Source: an uncultured Chloroflexota bacterium
Lineage (GTDB): Bacteria; Chloroflexota; Anaerolineae; Aggregatilineales; Phototrophicaceae
Assembly: GCA_937988705.1 (NCBI GenBank)
Contig: CALKIA010000057.1
Span: 1 to 15,888 of the forward strand
Reading direction: 5' to 3'
Length of the DNA: 15,888 nucleotides
Below the pieces are notes generated by a model that ran no database searches, was not told where the DNA came from, and worked only from the letters and a program-made list of their open reading frames with translations. Made by a program: the position numbers and the translations under genes. Within the stretch, counting starts at the first letter, position 1. Every line of letters begins with the position of its first letter. Shown here one piece after another: positions 7,482-15,510 of the stretch.

Positions 7482-7594
7482 GAAATACAAACTCCTCGTT
7501 CGGCGGTCTGTAAGGAGTAAGCATAACGAATCCTGCCGGATCGCACGAGTGAAGAATGTATATTTCATGCAGTGGGCTGGATCGCGGCCTGTCC

Positions 7595-8353
7595 CTAACT
7601 GCGGAGGTAGGCCGCACCGTTGATGTCAATGATGCCTCCGGTGAGCATTTCAGCTCCCGGTGACGCCAGAAACGCGGCAGTCCGGGCGATTTCTTCCGGC
7701 GTACCTGCCCGGCCGAGTGGACTCTGGTTGCGGCGCGCGTCGGCCGTGGCTGATTGACGTTCCCGTGCGCCTGAATCGGCTTCCATGATGCCGGGCGCGA
7801 TGGTATAGACGTAGATGTTGTGCGGCCCATATGCCAGCGCGAGACTTTGGCTGAGCGCATTCAACCCGGCTTTGCTGACCGCATACGCGGGCGCATCGGG
7901 TGCGCCATTGAAGGCTACCTGTGAGGAAATATTGATGATGCGCCCGCCACCGATCGCCAGCATATGCTGCGCTGCGCGATATGAGATATTGGCCGCACCG
8001 ATCAGATTGGTGGCGAGGGTGCGTGTCCATGCGCCGCACCAGGCCGCGTAATCGACTGTGGCAGGGGCGTGTTCTTCGAAGACGGTCGCCGTGTTGATCA
8101 CTACATCAATCCGGCCAAATGCGTGGATCACCTGCTCAATCAGCCTGTCCACGCCTGCCGGATCGGCGATGTCCGCTGCGACCACCGTGTGCCCTGTGCC
8201 TGCCAGCGTCATCAAGGTGGAGCGCGCCGCGTCATCATTGCTGTGATAGTGCACGGCGACCGTGCCGCCCAAGCGGGCAAACTCCAGCGCGCAGGCTCGG
8301 CCAATGCCGCGGGACGCCCCCGTCACCAGAATATACTGCCCTGTGAAATCCAT
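7595..8353 (-). CDS. Classical SDR oxidoreductase, FabG-like
   Basis: A 252-residue classical short-chain dehydrogenase/reductase, cytoplasmic and NAD(P)-dependent. Motifs: TGASRGIG (11-18), Asp61 in the AADIADP segment, Asn116 in ATNLIGA, catalytic Ser144 (NISSQ), Tyr157 and Lys161 (YAVSK), and LTGGIIDINGA near the end (237-247). The usual NNAG after the fourth strand reads NTAT here (87-90), an uncommon variant. The likely reaction is keto/alcohol interconversion; the substrate is not evident, and 3-oxoacyl-ACP reductase activity should not be assumed. Start: ATG 8353 has GGTGGAG about nine bases upstream; a GTG at 8368 overlaps that ribosome-binding site and is less likely. The gene lies 165 bp downstream of the two-receiver regulator on the same strand and 113 bp upstream of the RmlD-like gene. 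Confidence 0.88.
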   Translation of the reverse strand: MDFTGQYILVTGASRGIGRACALEFARLGGTVAVHYHSNDDAARSTLMTLAGTGHTVVAADIADPAGVDRLIEQVIHAFGRIDVVINTATVFEEHAPATVDYAAWCGAWTRTLATNLIGAANISYRAAQHMLAIGGGRIINISSQVAFNGAPDAPAYAVSKAGLNALSQSLALAYGPHNIYVYTIAPGIMEADSGARERQSATADARRNQSPLGRAGTPEEIARTAAFLASPGAEMLTGGIIDINGAAYLRS

Positions 8354-8385
8354 GATCTGTGTCTCCACCGTGAGCGCATTGATCG

Positions 8386-8416
8386 TCCTGACCCGCTGTG
8401 CGGGCAGGCGTCAGGA
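8386..8416. other. Two-tier stem-loop upstream of the SDR gene
   Basis: An inner stem CCCGC/GCGGG (8392-8396 with 8400-8404, loop TGT) is enclosed by an outer stem TCCTGA/TCAGGA (8386-8391 with 8411-8416), with a six-base one-sided bulge at 8405-8410. It lies about 30-60 bases before the SDR start on the minus strand and so would fall in its leader if the transcript comes from upstream. It matches no riboswitch I know. Confidence 0.35.
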
Positions 8417-8483
8417 GCGAAGTTCGTATTGCCTGAACCATAGTGTGGAAATGAAATCATGTCAATGAGCTGAACAGCGAGGA

Positions 8484-8498
8484 TTGCCGGAGCGGCAA
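8484..8498 (-). terminator. Short hairpin after the two-receiver regulator gene
   Basis: TTGCCG (8484-8489) and CGGCAA (8493-8498) form a six-pair stem with a three-base loop, about 20 bases beyond the regulator's stop codon at 8519. No T-run follows on the minus strand, so it is at best a weak terminator. It is the only structure separating the regulator from the SDR gene apart from the larger stem-loop at 8386-8416. Confidence 0.25.
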
Positions 8499-8518
8499 AC
8501 GGTGAACTGAGCGTGGTT

Positions 8519-9307
8519 TTACTTCGACTGGGCAATCAGCCGCTGCGCGAATGTCATCAGGTCAACAATGTTGACCGGTTTGACGAGGAACAGGTCGGCG
8601 AGTTCGGCTTCCGGAGCATGAGTCGCCATAGTGTTTCCGGTCACGACGATCACTTTCATGTGTTTCATGCGTGGATCTTGCCGTACACGCGTGAGCACTT
8701 CCAGACCGGTCATATAGGGCATATTCACGTCGAGGATGAGGATATCGGGCAGCTCCTCTTCGAGCTGTTTGAGCGCCTCCCGACCATCAACCGCCACCTT
8801 GACGGAAAAGTGCCGGGGGTTGAAGGTGTGCGAGAAGATGTCGCGCAAGTCCCGGTTATCTTCAGCGATCAGAACTTTCTTGGTTGTGCTCGGGACGGGT
8901 GCGCTGGCGGCCGGTTCGACCGGCTTGAGCGCAGTGATCGCGAGATCGGAAAAAGCCCGGATGGCGTCGAGCAGAAGGAAGCGGCCGGCTGGCTTATGCA
9001 GCACCCGTTGGCAGCCAGCTTGGTGACAGGCGATTACCATCTCGTCGGAACTATCACCCGTCAGCGCAATGATGGGAATCGTTTTCAGGTCGGGGTGGCG
9101 TTTGATCTGACGCGTCAGATCCAGACCACTCATATCCGGCAGTCCAATATCCATGATGATGAGATCCGGCTGGGCGTTCGCTGCCACTTCAAAACCCTGT
9201 TGGCCGTTCACCGCTTCGATAAGCTCGTATTCGGTCAGGCTGAGCATTTCCCGGATGAGAAACATATTCAGGGGATTGTCTTCGACGTATAACACTTTGA
9301 AGGCCAT
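8519..9307 (-). CDS. Response regulator with two receiver domains, no output domain
   Basis: A 262-residue cytoplasmic protein made of two CheY-like receiver domains joined by a Pro/Ala-rich linker (about 128-143). Receiver 1 (4-120) has the acidic pair Glu9/Asp10, phospho-acceptor Asp53 (IIMDIGLPDMSG), Thr83 and Lys105. Receiver 2 (144-260) has Glu149/Asp150, Asp193 (LILDVNMPYMTG), Thr223 and Lys243. Both therefore look able to accept phosphate from a histidine kinase. There is no DNA-binding, GGDEF, HPt or enzymatic domain. ATG 9307 is preferred: AGGA lies nine bases upstream and the protein begins directly with the first receiver strand (MAFKVLYVEDN). An ATG at 9406 would add 33 Arg/Ser/Thr-rich residues without a domain. 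The gene is divergent from the first histidine kinase, 248 bp away, its probable partner. Confidence 0.92.
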   Translation of the reverse strand: MAFKVLYVEDNPLNMFLIREMLSLTEYELIEAVNGQQGFEVAANAQPDLIIMDIGLPDMSGLDLTRQIKRHPDLKTIPIIALTGDSSDEMVIACHQAGCQRVLHKPAGRFLLLDAIRAFSDLAITALKPVEPAASAPVPSTTKKVLIAEDNRDLRDIFSHTFNPRHFSVKVAVDGREALKQLEEELPDILILDVNMPYMTGLEVLTRVRQDPRMKHMKVIVVTGNTMATHAPEAELADLFLVKPVNIVDLMTFAQRLIAQSK

Positions 9308-9377
9308 GGGCTTTGTCCTGGCGGATGTCCTGTAGCGCGGCTGTCCTCGTGTCCATGAGTGGCACAAGGCTTCTCTT

Positions 9378-9406
9378 ACTCTATGTGAGATCAACGTAGT
9401 AAACAA
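9378..9406 (-). promoter_or_regulatory. Candidate promoter for the two-receiver regulator
   Basis: On the minus strand TTGTTT (9406-9401) and TAGAGT (9383-9378) are 17 bases apart, a sigma70-like layout with partial matches to both boxes, giving a leader of about 65 bases before ATG 9307. Spacing is ideal but the hexamers match weakly, so this is only a candidate. Confidence 0.25.
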
Positions 9407-9415
9407 CTGCCAATA

Positions 9416-9470
9416 GGCTAGTTTTTGCCGCCGTAGTAGCTAGCTCTTTGGACTAGCTGATCGGCTAGCT
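9416..9470. promoter_or_regulatory. Cluster of four CTAG-centred motifs in a divergent promoter region
   Basis: CTAG occurs at 9418-9421, 9440-9443, 9453-9456 and 9465-9468, each within a GCTAG or CTAGC context. The second is the eight-base palindrome AGCTAGCT (9438-9445); the third and fourth form an inverted repeat CTAGC-N6-GCTAG (9453-9468). Centre spacings are 22, 12 and 13 bases or close to that. CTAG is generally scarce in bacterial DNA, so four in about 50 bases between divergent signalling genes suggests an operator or a folded leader. No binding protein is identified. Confidence 0.4.
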
Positions 9471-9555
9471 TGATCTGGTCTGTTGGCAGGCCTCAGAATA
9501 GTTCCGCTCACGCTAAAATAGAAGCGTATGTCACATCGACTCTTGAAGGCTGCTT

Positions 9556-12483
9556 ATGGACATCATTGCTTTCCTCTATGTCGCGTCACTGATCCTCGGC
9601 TTTGCTGCCGTACTAATCTTAGGGGTGCATTCGCTCCGCTTTTCTCACTACCCCGGAGGGCGGATGTTCTTGCTGTATACGGTGACAGCCTTTATCACAT
9701 TATCTTCATTCACTATGCTGGCGATCAGCCCCACACCGGATATCGGGTTCTTCTGGGCTCGGTTACGATTTCTCGGTCTGGCGGCCAGCCCGCCGGTGTA
9801 TCTGCTGTTTGTGCTGGATTACACGGGAAAGAATTTTCGAGGTAAGCGGGTCGTTGCGATACTGATTTTCATCTTCCCGGTGCTAACCCAACTGGTGCTC
9901 TGGTCAGACCGTGTGCTCCCGGCTTTTTTCACCTTCTGGTCGCTGCGCAGCTACAGTTTTTTGGTCGTCGAGCATTCCCAGTTTGGCCTCTGGTTTCAGT
10001 TTCACTCGCTTTACGCCTATGGCCTGCTGATTGTTGCCTACTACTGCATCCTCAGCAGTCTGAGTGTCGCCAAAGGTGGGCAGCGGCCGGCGCTCATGTG
10101 GATTCTGCTGGGAAATCTATTGACGATGTTGGTTTCCATGATTCCCGGTGTGGTCGGCAATACCCTACCTTTAAACGTGACGCCGTTTGGCATCACGGGC
10201 GGCTTAATCATTCTAGGTTGGGGTCTCTTCCGGCATCGCCTGTTTGATCTGCGGGCCGCTGCCTATCACACGGTTTTCCTCAGTTTTCAGGATGCTGTGC
10301 TCGTGGTGAATGGGGACGGTGAAATCATCCAGTGGAATCCGACGGCTGAAGCCGTGTTCGGTAAACGTGTGTCGGAGCTCATGTATGCTCCGCTGAATGA
10401 CGTTTTGGCTGTCTATGGTGTGCCCGTACCGTTGCTGACCACGCCCGACGCCGAATTTGAACTCACGCTGGCGGATCGCATCTTCAACACGCGCGTGTCG
10501 GCGCTGCGCATGTCCAACGGCTTTGATGTGGGGCGCGTGTTAGTTTTGCGCGACATTACAGTGGCCCGCGCCGCAGAGATCACCCAGCGCGAAGCTGAAC
10601 GCTCCTATCGACTGCTGGCGGAAAACAGCACGGACATGATCGCGCTGCACACGCTGGACGGGCAGTTTGTCTATGTGAGCCCGTCTAGTTTGCACTTCAC
10701 CGGGTATTCCGAACGTGAATTACTGAGGCTCCCGGGCCAAACAATCACTGAATTTGTGTATCCCGACGATCTTCCGACCAGCTTCGCGTATTACCTGCGC
10801 CTGGCCAATGGCGATTCGGTCTCAGCCATTGAACTGCGCTTAATGAAAAAGGATGGTACGCATTTCTGGGCAGAAGTGCGGGCGACGCCGATTTATGACG
10901 CACGCGGGCAGTTGATCCATATGATGAGTGTGGTGCGGAATATCGACGAGCGTAAGCACATTGAAGAAGCGCTGCGGGAAAGCCATCGCCGTTACGATAC
11001 GCTGGTCAGCAACATTCCGGCGATGGTGTATCAGGTGCGCCGGACGCTGGATGGGGAGATGCGCTTTGACTATGTGAGCCCAACCTCGACCAAGTATGTT
11101 GGTCTTACGCCACAAGCGATCATCGAAGACCCGTCGCTTATCTACAACCAAATCGATCCGGCCTTCCGTGAATCGCTGGAAGCGGCCGAGGCTGAATCTC
11201 TCCGCAGCCTCACGCCGTTGGGGTGGGAAGGGCGGGGAGTCCGCGACGGACAAGCATACTGGATGCATCTCGAGTCGATTCCGCTGCGGTTGGACGATGG
11301 AACGGTCTTGTGGAACGGCGTACATCTCGATATCACCGCACAGAAACAGGCCGAGCAGGAGTTAGAACGCTCGCGGAAGATGATCGAACATATTGCGCGC
11401 ACGCTGCCCGATGTGATCCACGTCTATGATCTTGCGGAGCGCAAATCCATCTATCACAACCAGATGCTGCGCACGCTGCTCGGCTACGACGAAGCGGAGT
11501 TCGCAGAGCTCATGAGTGGTAACTATCTGCAAAGCTTGATGCACCCGGACGATTATGCGCTTGAGCGGCAGTTCGGTGACCGCTATGTCACCCTGCAGGA
11601 TGATGCCGTGCTTGAGACCGAATATCGCTGGCAGCACAAAACCAAAGGAAGCGTGTGGTTGAACGTGCGTGAGGTGGTCTACGAGCGGGCTGCTGAGGGC
11701 AAGGTCAAGCAAATTCTCGGCGTCATCCGCGATGTGACCACGCGCAAAACCGCCGAAGAGCAGAATCGACAGCTTCTGCTTCAGCTGGAAGCGGCGAATC
11801 AGGAGCTGAAGGACTTTGCTTATGTCATCTCGCACGATTTGCGCGCGCCGCTGCGCGGCGTCAGCTCGATCGCTCACTGGTTGATCACGCGCTATGGCAG
11901 CGTTTTTGACAAGGATGGGCAGGAATTGATCGATTTGCTCGGTGGACGCGTCCGGCGCATGGAGCAGATGATCAATGGTGTGTTGGAATACTCACGCATT
12001 GGGCGTGATAAGGCGACGCTCAGTCAGGTCGATTTAGCCACTGTCATTCCACAAATCGTGCTCGACATCGTGCCGACGGACAGGATGACTGTCCTCATTG
12101 AAGGAGAGCTGCCGACGGTCAACGTGGAGGCGACGCGTATCCGGCAGGTGTTCCAGAACCTGATCGATAATGCGGTCAAATTCATGGATAAGCCGCAGGG
12201 GGAAATTCAGATCGGCTGCCTGCCTGACGAGGCGCTGTGGTGTTTCTACGTGCGGGATAATGGCTGCGGCATCCCGGCCGAGCATTTCGACCGCATTTTT
12301 CAGCTTTTTCAGACATTGCAGCCCAAAGATCAGCAGGAAAGTACGGGGGTTGGGCTCGCTTTGACCAAACGCATCATCGAACAGTACGGCGGCAAAATCT
12401 GGGTGAAGTCGACGGTCAGCGTCGGGACGACCTTTTTCTTCACGCTGCCGCGTGGTGCCCAAACAGACCAGTCATCTGGCTAA
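9556..12483 (+). CDS. Sensor histidine kinase: 7TM, four PAS domains, HisKA, HATPase_c (paralogue 1)
   Basis: A 975-residue inner-membrane sensor kinase. Residues 1-230 hold about seven hydrophobic segments, matching the N-terminal 7TM region found on some histidine kinases. Four PAS-type segments follow, about 235-340, 348-475, 478-605 and 608-735; the second to fourth each end in a typical DxT/DER strand (VVRNIDERK, LDITAQK, VIRDVTTRK). HisKA spans about 750-815, with phospho-acceptor His760 in FAYVISHDLRAPL, a phytochrome-kinase-like H-box. HATPase_c spans about 858-966, with N-box QNLIDNAVKF (867-876), G1 DNGCGIP (901-907) and G2 GVGLAL (931-936). All catalytic motifs are intact and there is no receiver domain. 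AAGG lies seven bases before the ATG. The ligand is unknown. The next gene is a same-strand paralogue; a two-receiver regulator is divergent upstream. Confidence 0.93.
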   Translation: MDIIAFLYVASLILGFAAVLILGVHSLRFSHYPGGRMFLLYTVTAFITLSSFTMLAISPTPDIGFFWARLRFLGLAASPPVYLLFVLDYTGKNFRGKRVVAILIFIFPVLTQLVLWSDRVLPAFFTFWSLRSYSFLVVEHSQFGLWFQFHSLYAYGLLIVAYYCILSSLSVAKGGQRPALMWILLGNLLTMLVSMIPGVVGNTLPLNVTPFGITGGLIILGWGLFRHRLFDLRAAAYHTVFLSFQDAVLVVNGDGEIIQWNPTAEAVFGKRVSELMYAPLNDVLAVYGVPVPLLTTPDAEFELTLADRIFNTRVSALRMSNGFDVGRVLVLRDITVARAAEITQREAERSYRLLAENSTDMIALHTLDGQFVYVSPSSLHFTGYSERELLRLPGQTITEFVYPDDLPTSFAYYLRLANGDSVSAIELRLMKKDGTHFWAEVRATPIYDARGQLIHMMSVVRNIDERKHIEEALRESHRRYDTLVSNIPAMVYQVRRTLDGEMRFDYVSPTSTKYVGLTPQAIIEDPSLIYNQIDPAFRESLEAAEAESLRSLTPLGWEGRGVRDGQAYWMHLESIPLRLDDGTVLWNGVHLDITAQKQAEQELERSRKMIEHIARTLPDVIHVYDLAERKSIYHNQMLRTLLGYDEAEFAELMSGNYLQSLMHPDDYALERQFGDRYVTLQDDAVLETEYRWQHKTKGSVWLNVREVVYERAAEGKVKQILGVIRDVTTRKTAEEQNRQLLLQLEAANQELKDFAYVISHDLRAPLRGVSSIAHWLITRYGSVFDKDGQELIDLLGGRVRRMEQMINGVLEYSRIGRDKATLSQVDLATVIPQIVLDIVPTDRMTVLIEGELPTVNVEATRIRQVFQNLIDNAVKFMDKPQGEIQIGCLPDEALWCFYVRDNGCGIPAEHFDRIFQLFQTLQPKDQQESTGVGLALTKRIIEQYGGKIWVKSTVSVGTTFFFTLPRGAQTDQSSG

Positions 12484-12598
12484 GCTTGGGGATGAGCAGA
12501 AATCTGGCCACTTATCAGGCCTAATTTCCAGAACAATCCTTTATACTTCACGATAGTCGCACCCTGATCGTTGAGCACTGTACAAGAAATCATCCACT

Positions 12599-15499
12599 AT
12601 GGAAGCAACGACCCTATTCTCATATCTTATACCGGTCATTATTTGCCTGATAGGCATGCTCTCGCTGGCGCTCTATGCGCTCCGCTTCTGGGAATTCTCA
12701 AGTGCACAGCTCTTCTTTCTGGTTGCTTTTTCGACCCTCTGGGCCATTCTTGCTTACCTTATGCAGCTGCTGAGTCCCAATGTTGATCAGGCGTGGTTCT
12801 GGACACGTCTGCGGTTTTTCGGCCAATCGTTCATTATGCCCCTCCTATTCCTGTTCACGCTGGACTTCCTCGGTCGGAATCCACTCCGGAAGCCGTGGTT
12901 AGTGACTGCGCTCATCATTATTCCGGCTGGGACACAAATCGTGGTCTGGAATAATCTGTGGCAGCATCTGTTCTTCGATGATTGGGCAGTTAACCGCATC
13001 GGCGGATTGCTCATAGACCAGATAGCGCTCGGCGGTCCGTGGTTTCGGATCTATCAAGTTTACAATTACGCCCTTTTGGGGCTTAACGCATTTTGTCTGC
13101 TGCGTTATCTAGGATTATCGTCAGCCATTGCCCGCCGGCAGAGACTGGTGTTTCTGATGGGAACACTGCTCATCACTCTAATCAATCTCATCCCGGCAAT
13201 CCTCGGAGTGCGCCCACCTTTTCTGAATACGGTGTTCGTGTTTACAGTGGTTCTGGCAGTCTATGGGTGGGTGATCTTCCGCTACCACTTCTTTGACACC
13301 TTTCCCATTGCCTATCAAATGGTGTTTTTAAGTTTGAAAGACCCGGTGGTCGTCCTTAATCCGCGCGGCGAAGTCATTCAGATGAATGCGATGGCCGCTG
13401 ATCTATTCGGTGGCAATGCTCGGCAAATCCTACTCCAGCCCTTTGATCGCCTGTTGGCACAGTACAACAATTCAAGTACGCTGCCAGACGCAGCGGATGC
13501 CCAGTTTGAACTGCGACTGGGCGAGCGTGTCTTTGATGCGCAGCTGTCGACGCTGCCGATGGCGAATGGCGCGATCACGAATCGGGTACTGGCGCTGCGC
13601 GATATCACCCGGCTAAAAGGCGTTGAAGCGGCGCTGCGCGAGTCGGAGGCGATGTATCGTTTGCTGGCCGATAACAGCAGCGACATGATCGTGCTGAATG
13701 CCATCAATGGCCAGTTCTTGTATGCCAGCCCGGCCTGTAGCACTCACATGGGCTACAGTAATAGTGAACTGCTGTCAATGCCCTTGGAGCAGCTCAGCAG
13801 TCTGTGTTACTCAATCGACTGGGAGCGCACTGCAGCCTGGTTTGGACAGTTGCTGCAAGGTGTTTCCATCCCCCCGCTCGAATTCCGGCTTGTCCGCAAA
13901 GATGGCAGTCACTTCTGGGCAGAGATGCGCACGCGGCTGATTTACGTGAATGACAGTATCACGCATCTTTCGACGGTGGTTCGCAACATAGATGCGCGGC
14001 ACCGCGTGGAAGAGGCGCTGCGCGAAAGCAACCGGCGCTTTTACACGATGGCCGAAAATATCCCGGCGGTCGTGTTTCAGTACCGGCTGACGGCCGATGG
14101 GATCAGGAAATTCGACTATGTGAGCCCAACCGTGCGCAAATACGATGGAATTGAGCCGGAAGATGCAATCGAGAATCCGGAGGCTATGATGGTGGACATC
14201 ATACCTGAAGATCGCGCCAGCCTTCGGCTTAAGCTTGGGGAGTCGGCGCAGGCATTCACCCCGTTGGTATGGGAGGGGCGCCTCGCACGTGACGGACGCA
14301 TCGAATGGATGCGCATCGAAGCTGTACCCACGCGGATGGACGATGGGGCGATCGTGTGGAATGGGGTGCGCCTTGACATTACCGCGCAGAAAGAAACCGA
14401 AATTGCGCTCGCCAGAAACCGGAATTTCACCGAACGTGTGACCAGTATGCTGCCGGACGTCCTCTACGTGTTTGATCTTGACCGTGCCCTTCCGCTCTAC
14501 TTTAATCGGAATGTCGAGGATCTGGTCGGTTATACCGCTGCCGAACTCAACGCGATGGGGACAAACATTGTCAGCGAACTGTTGTATCCGGAGGATTTTG
14601 TCGACCTGATCGAAACGCAGGCCAAGCTCACCGGGTTGCCGGATGGGCAGATCGAAGAAGCCGAAATTCGCATCCGGCATAAGACCAGAGGACTCATCTG
14701 GCTGAATCTACGGGTTGTGGTCTACGAACGGGCTGCAACTGGCACCGCCACACAGATTCTTGGCGTACTGCGCGATGTGACCGAGCGCAAAACGGCTGAT
14801 GAGCAGCGGCGTCAACTGCTGGCTCAGTTGGAAGGCGCGAATCGAAGCCTGCAAGACTTCGCTTATGTCGTCTCGCATGATCTCAAAGCCCCACTGCGCG
14901 GCGTCAGTTCAATTTCACGCTGGCTGACGACAACCTATGGCGACAGTTTTAATGCCGAGGGCAAAGAGCTGATCAGTTTGCTGGGTAAGCGTGTACTGCG
15001 CATGGAGCAGATGATCAACGGCGTGCTGGAGTATTCCCGGATTGGGCGCGAGAAAGAGAAGCATATCCCGATTGATTTGAATGGGCTGGTTGCGGATATC
15101 GTGCAGGATATTGTGCCGGTTGAGCAGATGCGCGTCATCATGGAAAACCCGCTGCCCACACTCACTTTGGAGCCGACCCGTCTGCGCCAGGTATTCCAGA
15201 ACTTAATCGACAATGCGGTGAAATTTATGACCAAGCCGCAGGGCGAAATCTCTATCGGCTGCCAGCAGGTGGACGAGATGTGGATGTTCTGGATTCGCGA
15301 CAACGGTCCCGGCATCGCTTCACAGTACCATGACAAAATCTTCCACCTATTTCAGACGCTGACCCCAAAAGATCAATTTGAGAGCACGGGGGTCGGTCTG
15401 GCACTCGTCAAGCGCATCATCGAAACGTATGGCGGGAAAATCTGGTTGGAATCCGCCATCGACGAGGGCACGACGTTCTATTTCACCGTGCCCGCGTGA
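12599..15499 (+). CDS. Sensor histidine kinase: 7TM, four PAS domains, HisKA, HATPase_c (paralogue 2)
   Basis: A 966-residue paralogue of the preceding kinase with the same domain order: 7TM region (1-230), PAS-type segments at about 236-340, 350-475, 478-605 and 610-735, HisKA with His760 (FAYVVSHDLKAPL), and HATPase_c with QNLIDNAVKF (867-876), DNGPGIA (901-907) and GVGLAL (931-936). Counting by eye without gaps, 141 of 216 positions from 751 to 966 are identical to paralogue 1, while the membrane region is much less alike. All catalytic motifs are present. It begins 115 bp after its neighbour; the gap contains a TATACT (12542-12547) that could be a -10 box but lacks a clear -35, so read-through from the upstream kinase gene is possible. 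The ribosome-binding site is weak. It ends 11 bases from the stop of a convergent single-receiver regulator, the likely partner. Confidence 0.93.
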   Translation: MEATTLFSYLIPVIICLIGMLSLALYALRFWEFSSAQLFFLVAFSTLWAILAYLMQLLSPNVDQAWFWTRLRFFGQSFIMPLLFLFTLDFLGRNPLRKPWLVTALIIIPAGTQIVVWNNLWQHLFFDDWAVNRIGGLLIDQIALGGPWFRIYQVYNYALLGLNAFCLLRYLGLSSAIARRQRLVFLMGTLLITLINLIPAILGVRPPFLNTVFVFTVVLAVYGWVIFRYHFFDTFPIAYQMVFLSLKDPVVVLNPRGEVIQMNAMAADLFGGNARQILLQPFDRLLAQYNNSSTLPDAADAQFELRLGERVFDAQLSTLPMANGAITNRVLALRDITRLKGVEAALRESEAMYRLLADNSSDMIVLNAINGQFLYASPACSTHMGYSNSELLSMPLEQLSSLCYSIDWERTAAWFGQLLQGVSIPPLEFRLVRKDGSHFWAEMRTRLIYVNDSITHLSTVVRNIDARHRVEEALRESNRRFYTMAENIPAVVFQYRLTADGIRKFDYVSPTVRKYDGIEPEDAIENPEAMMVDIIPEDRASLRLKLGESAQAFTPLVWEGRLARDGRIEWMRIEAVPTRMDDGAIVWNGVRLDITAQKETEIALARNRNFTERVTSMLPDVLYVFDLDRALPLYFNRNVEDLVGYTAAELNAMGTNIVSELLYPEDFVDLIETQAKLTGLPDGQIEEAEIRIRHKTRGLIWLNLRVVVYERAATGTATQILGVLRDVTERKTADEQRRQLLAQLEGANRSLQDFAYVVSHDLKAPLRGVSSISRWLTTTYGDSFNAEGKELISLLGKRVLRMEQMINGVLEYSRIGREKEKHIPIDLNGLVADIVQDIVPVEQMRVIMENPLPTLTLEPTRLRQVFQNLIDNAVKFMTKPQGEISIGCQQVDEMWMFWIRDNGPGIASQYHDKIFHLFQTLTPKDQFESTGVGLALVKRIIETYGGKIWLESAIDEGTTFYFTVPA

Positions 15500-15510
15500 T
15501 TGGCGCACGG

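Noticed and set aside
7482..7568. ATG 7568 start for the RmlD-like protein
   Set aside because: It adds 29 residues without family match, whereas GTG 7481 has GAGGAG ten bases upstream and starts at the Rossmann strand.
8513..9292. Plus-strand 259-residue open frame
   Set aside because: Lies antisense to the two-receiver regulator, whose receiver motifs are unmistakable; the plus-strand product has no recognisable domain.
9308..9406. ATG 9406 start for the two-receiver regulator
   Set aside because: The 33 extra residues have no domain, and a candidate promoter overlaps that stretch; ATG 9307 has an AGGA site.
13811..14680. Minus-strand 289-residue open frame inside the second kinase
   Set aside because: Antisense of the PAS segments of the kinase; long antisense frames are common in GC-rich DNA.
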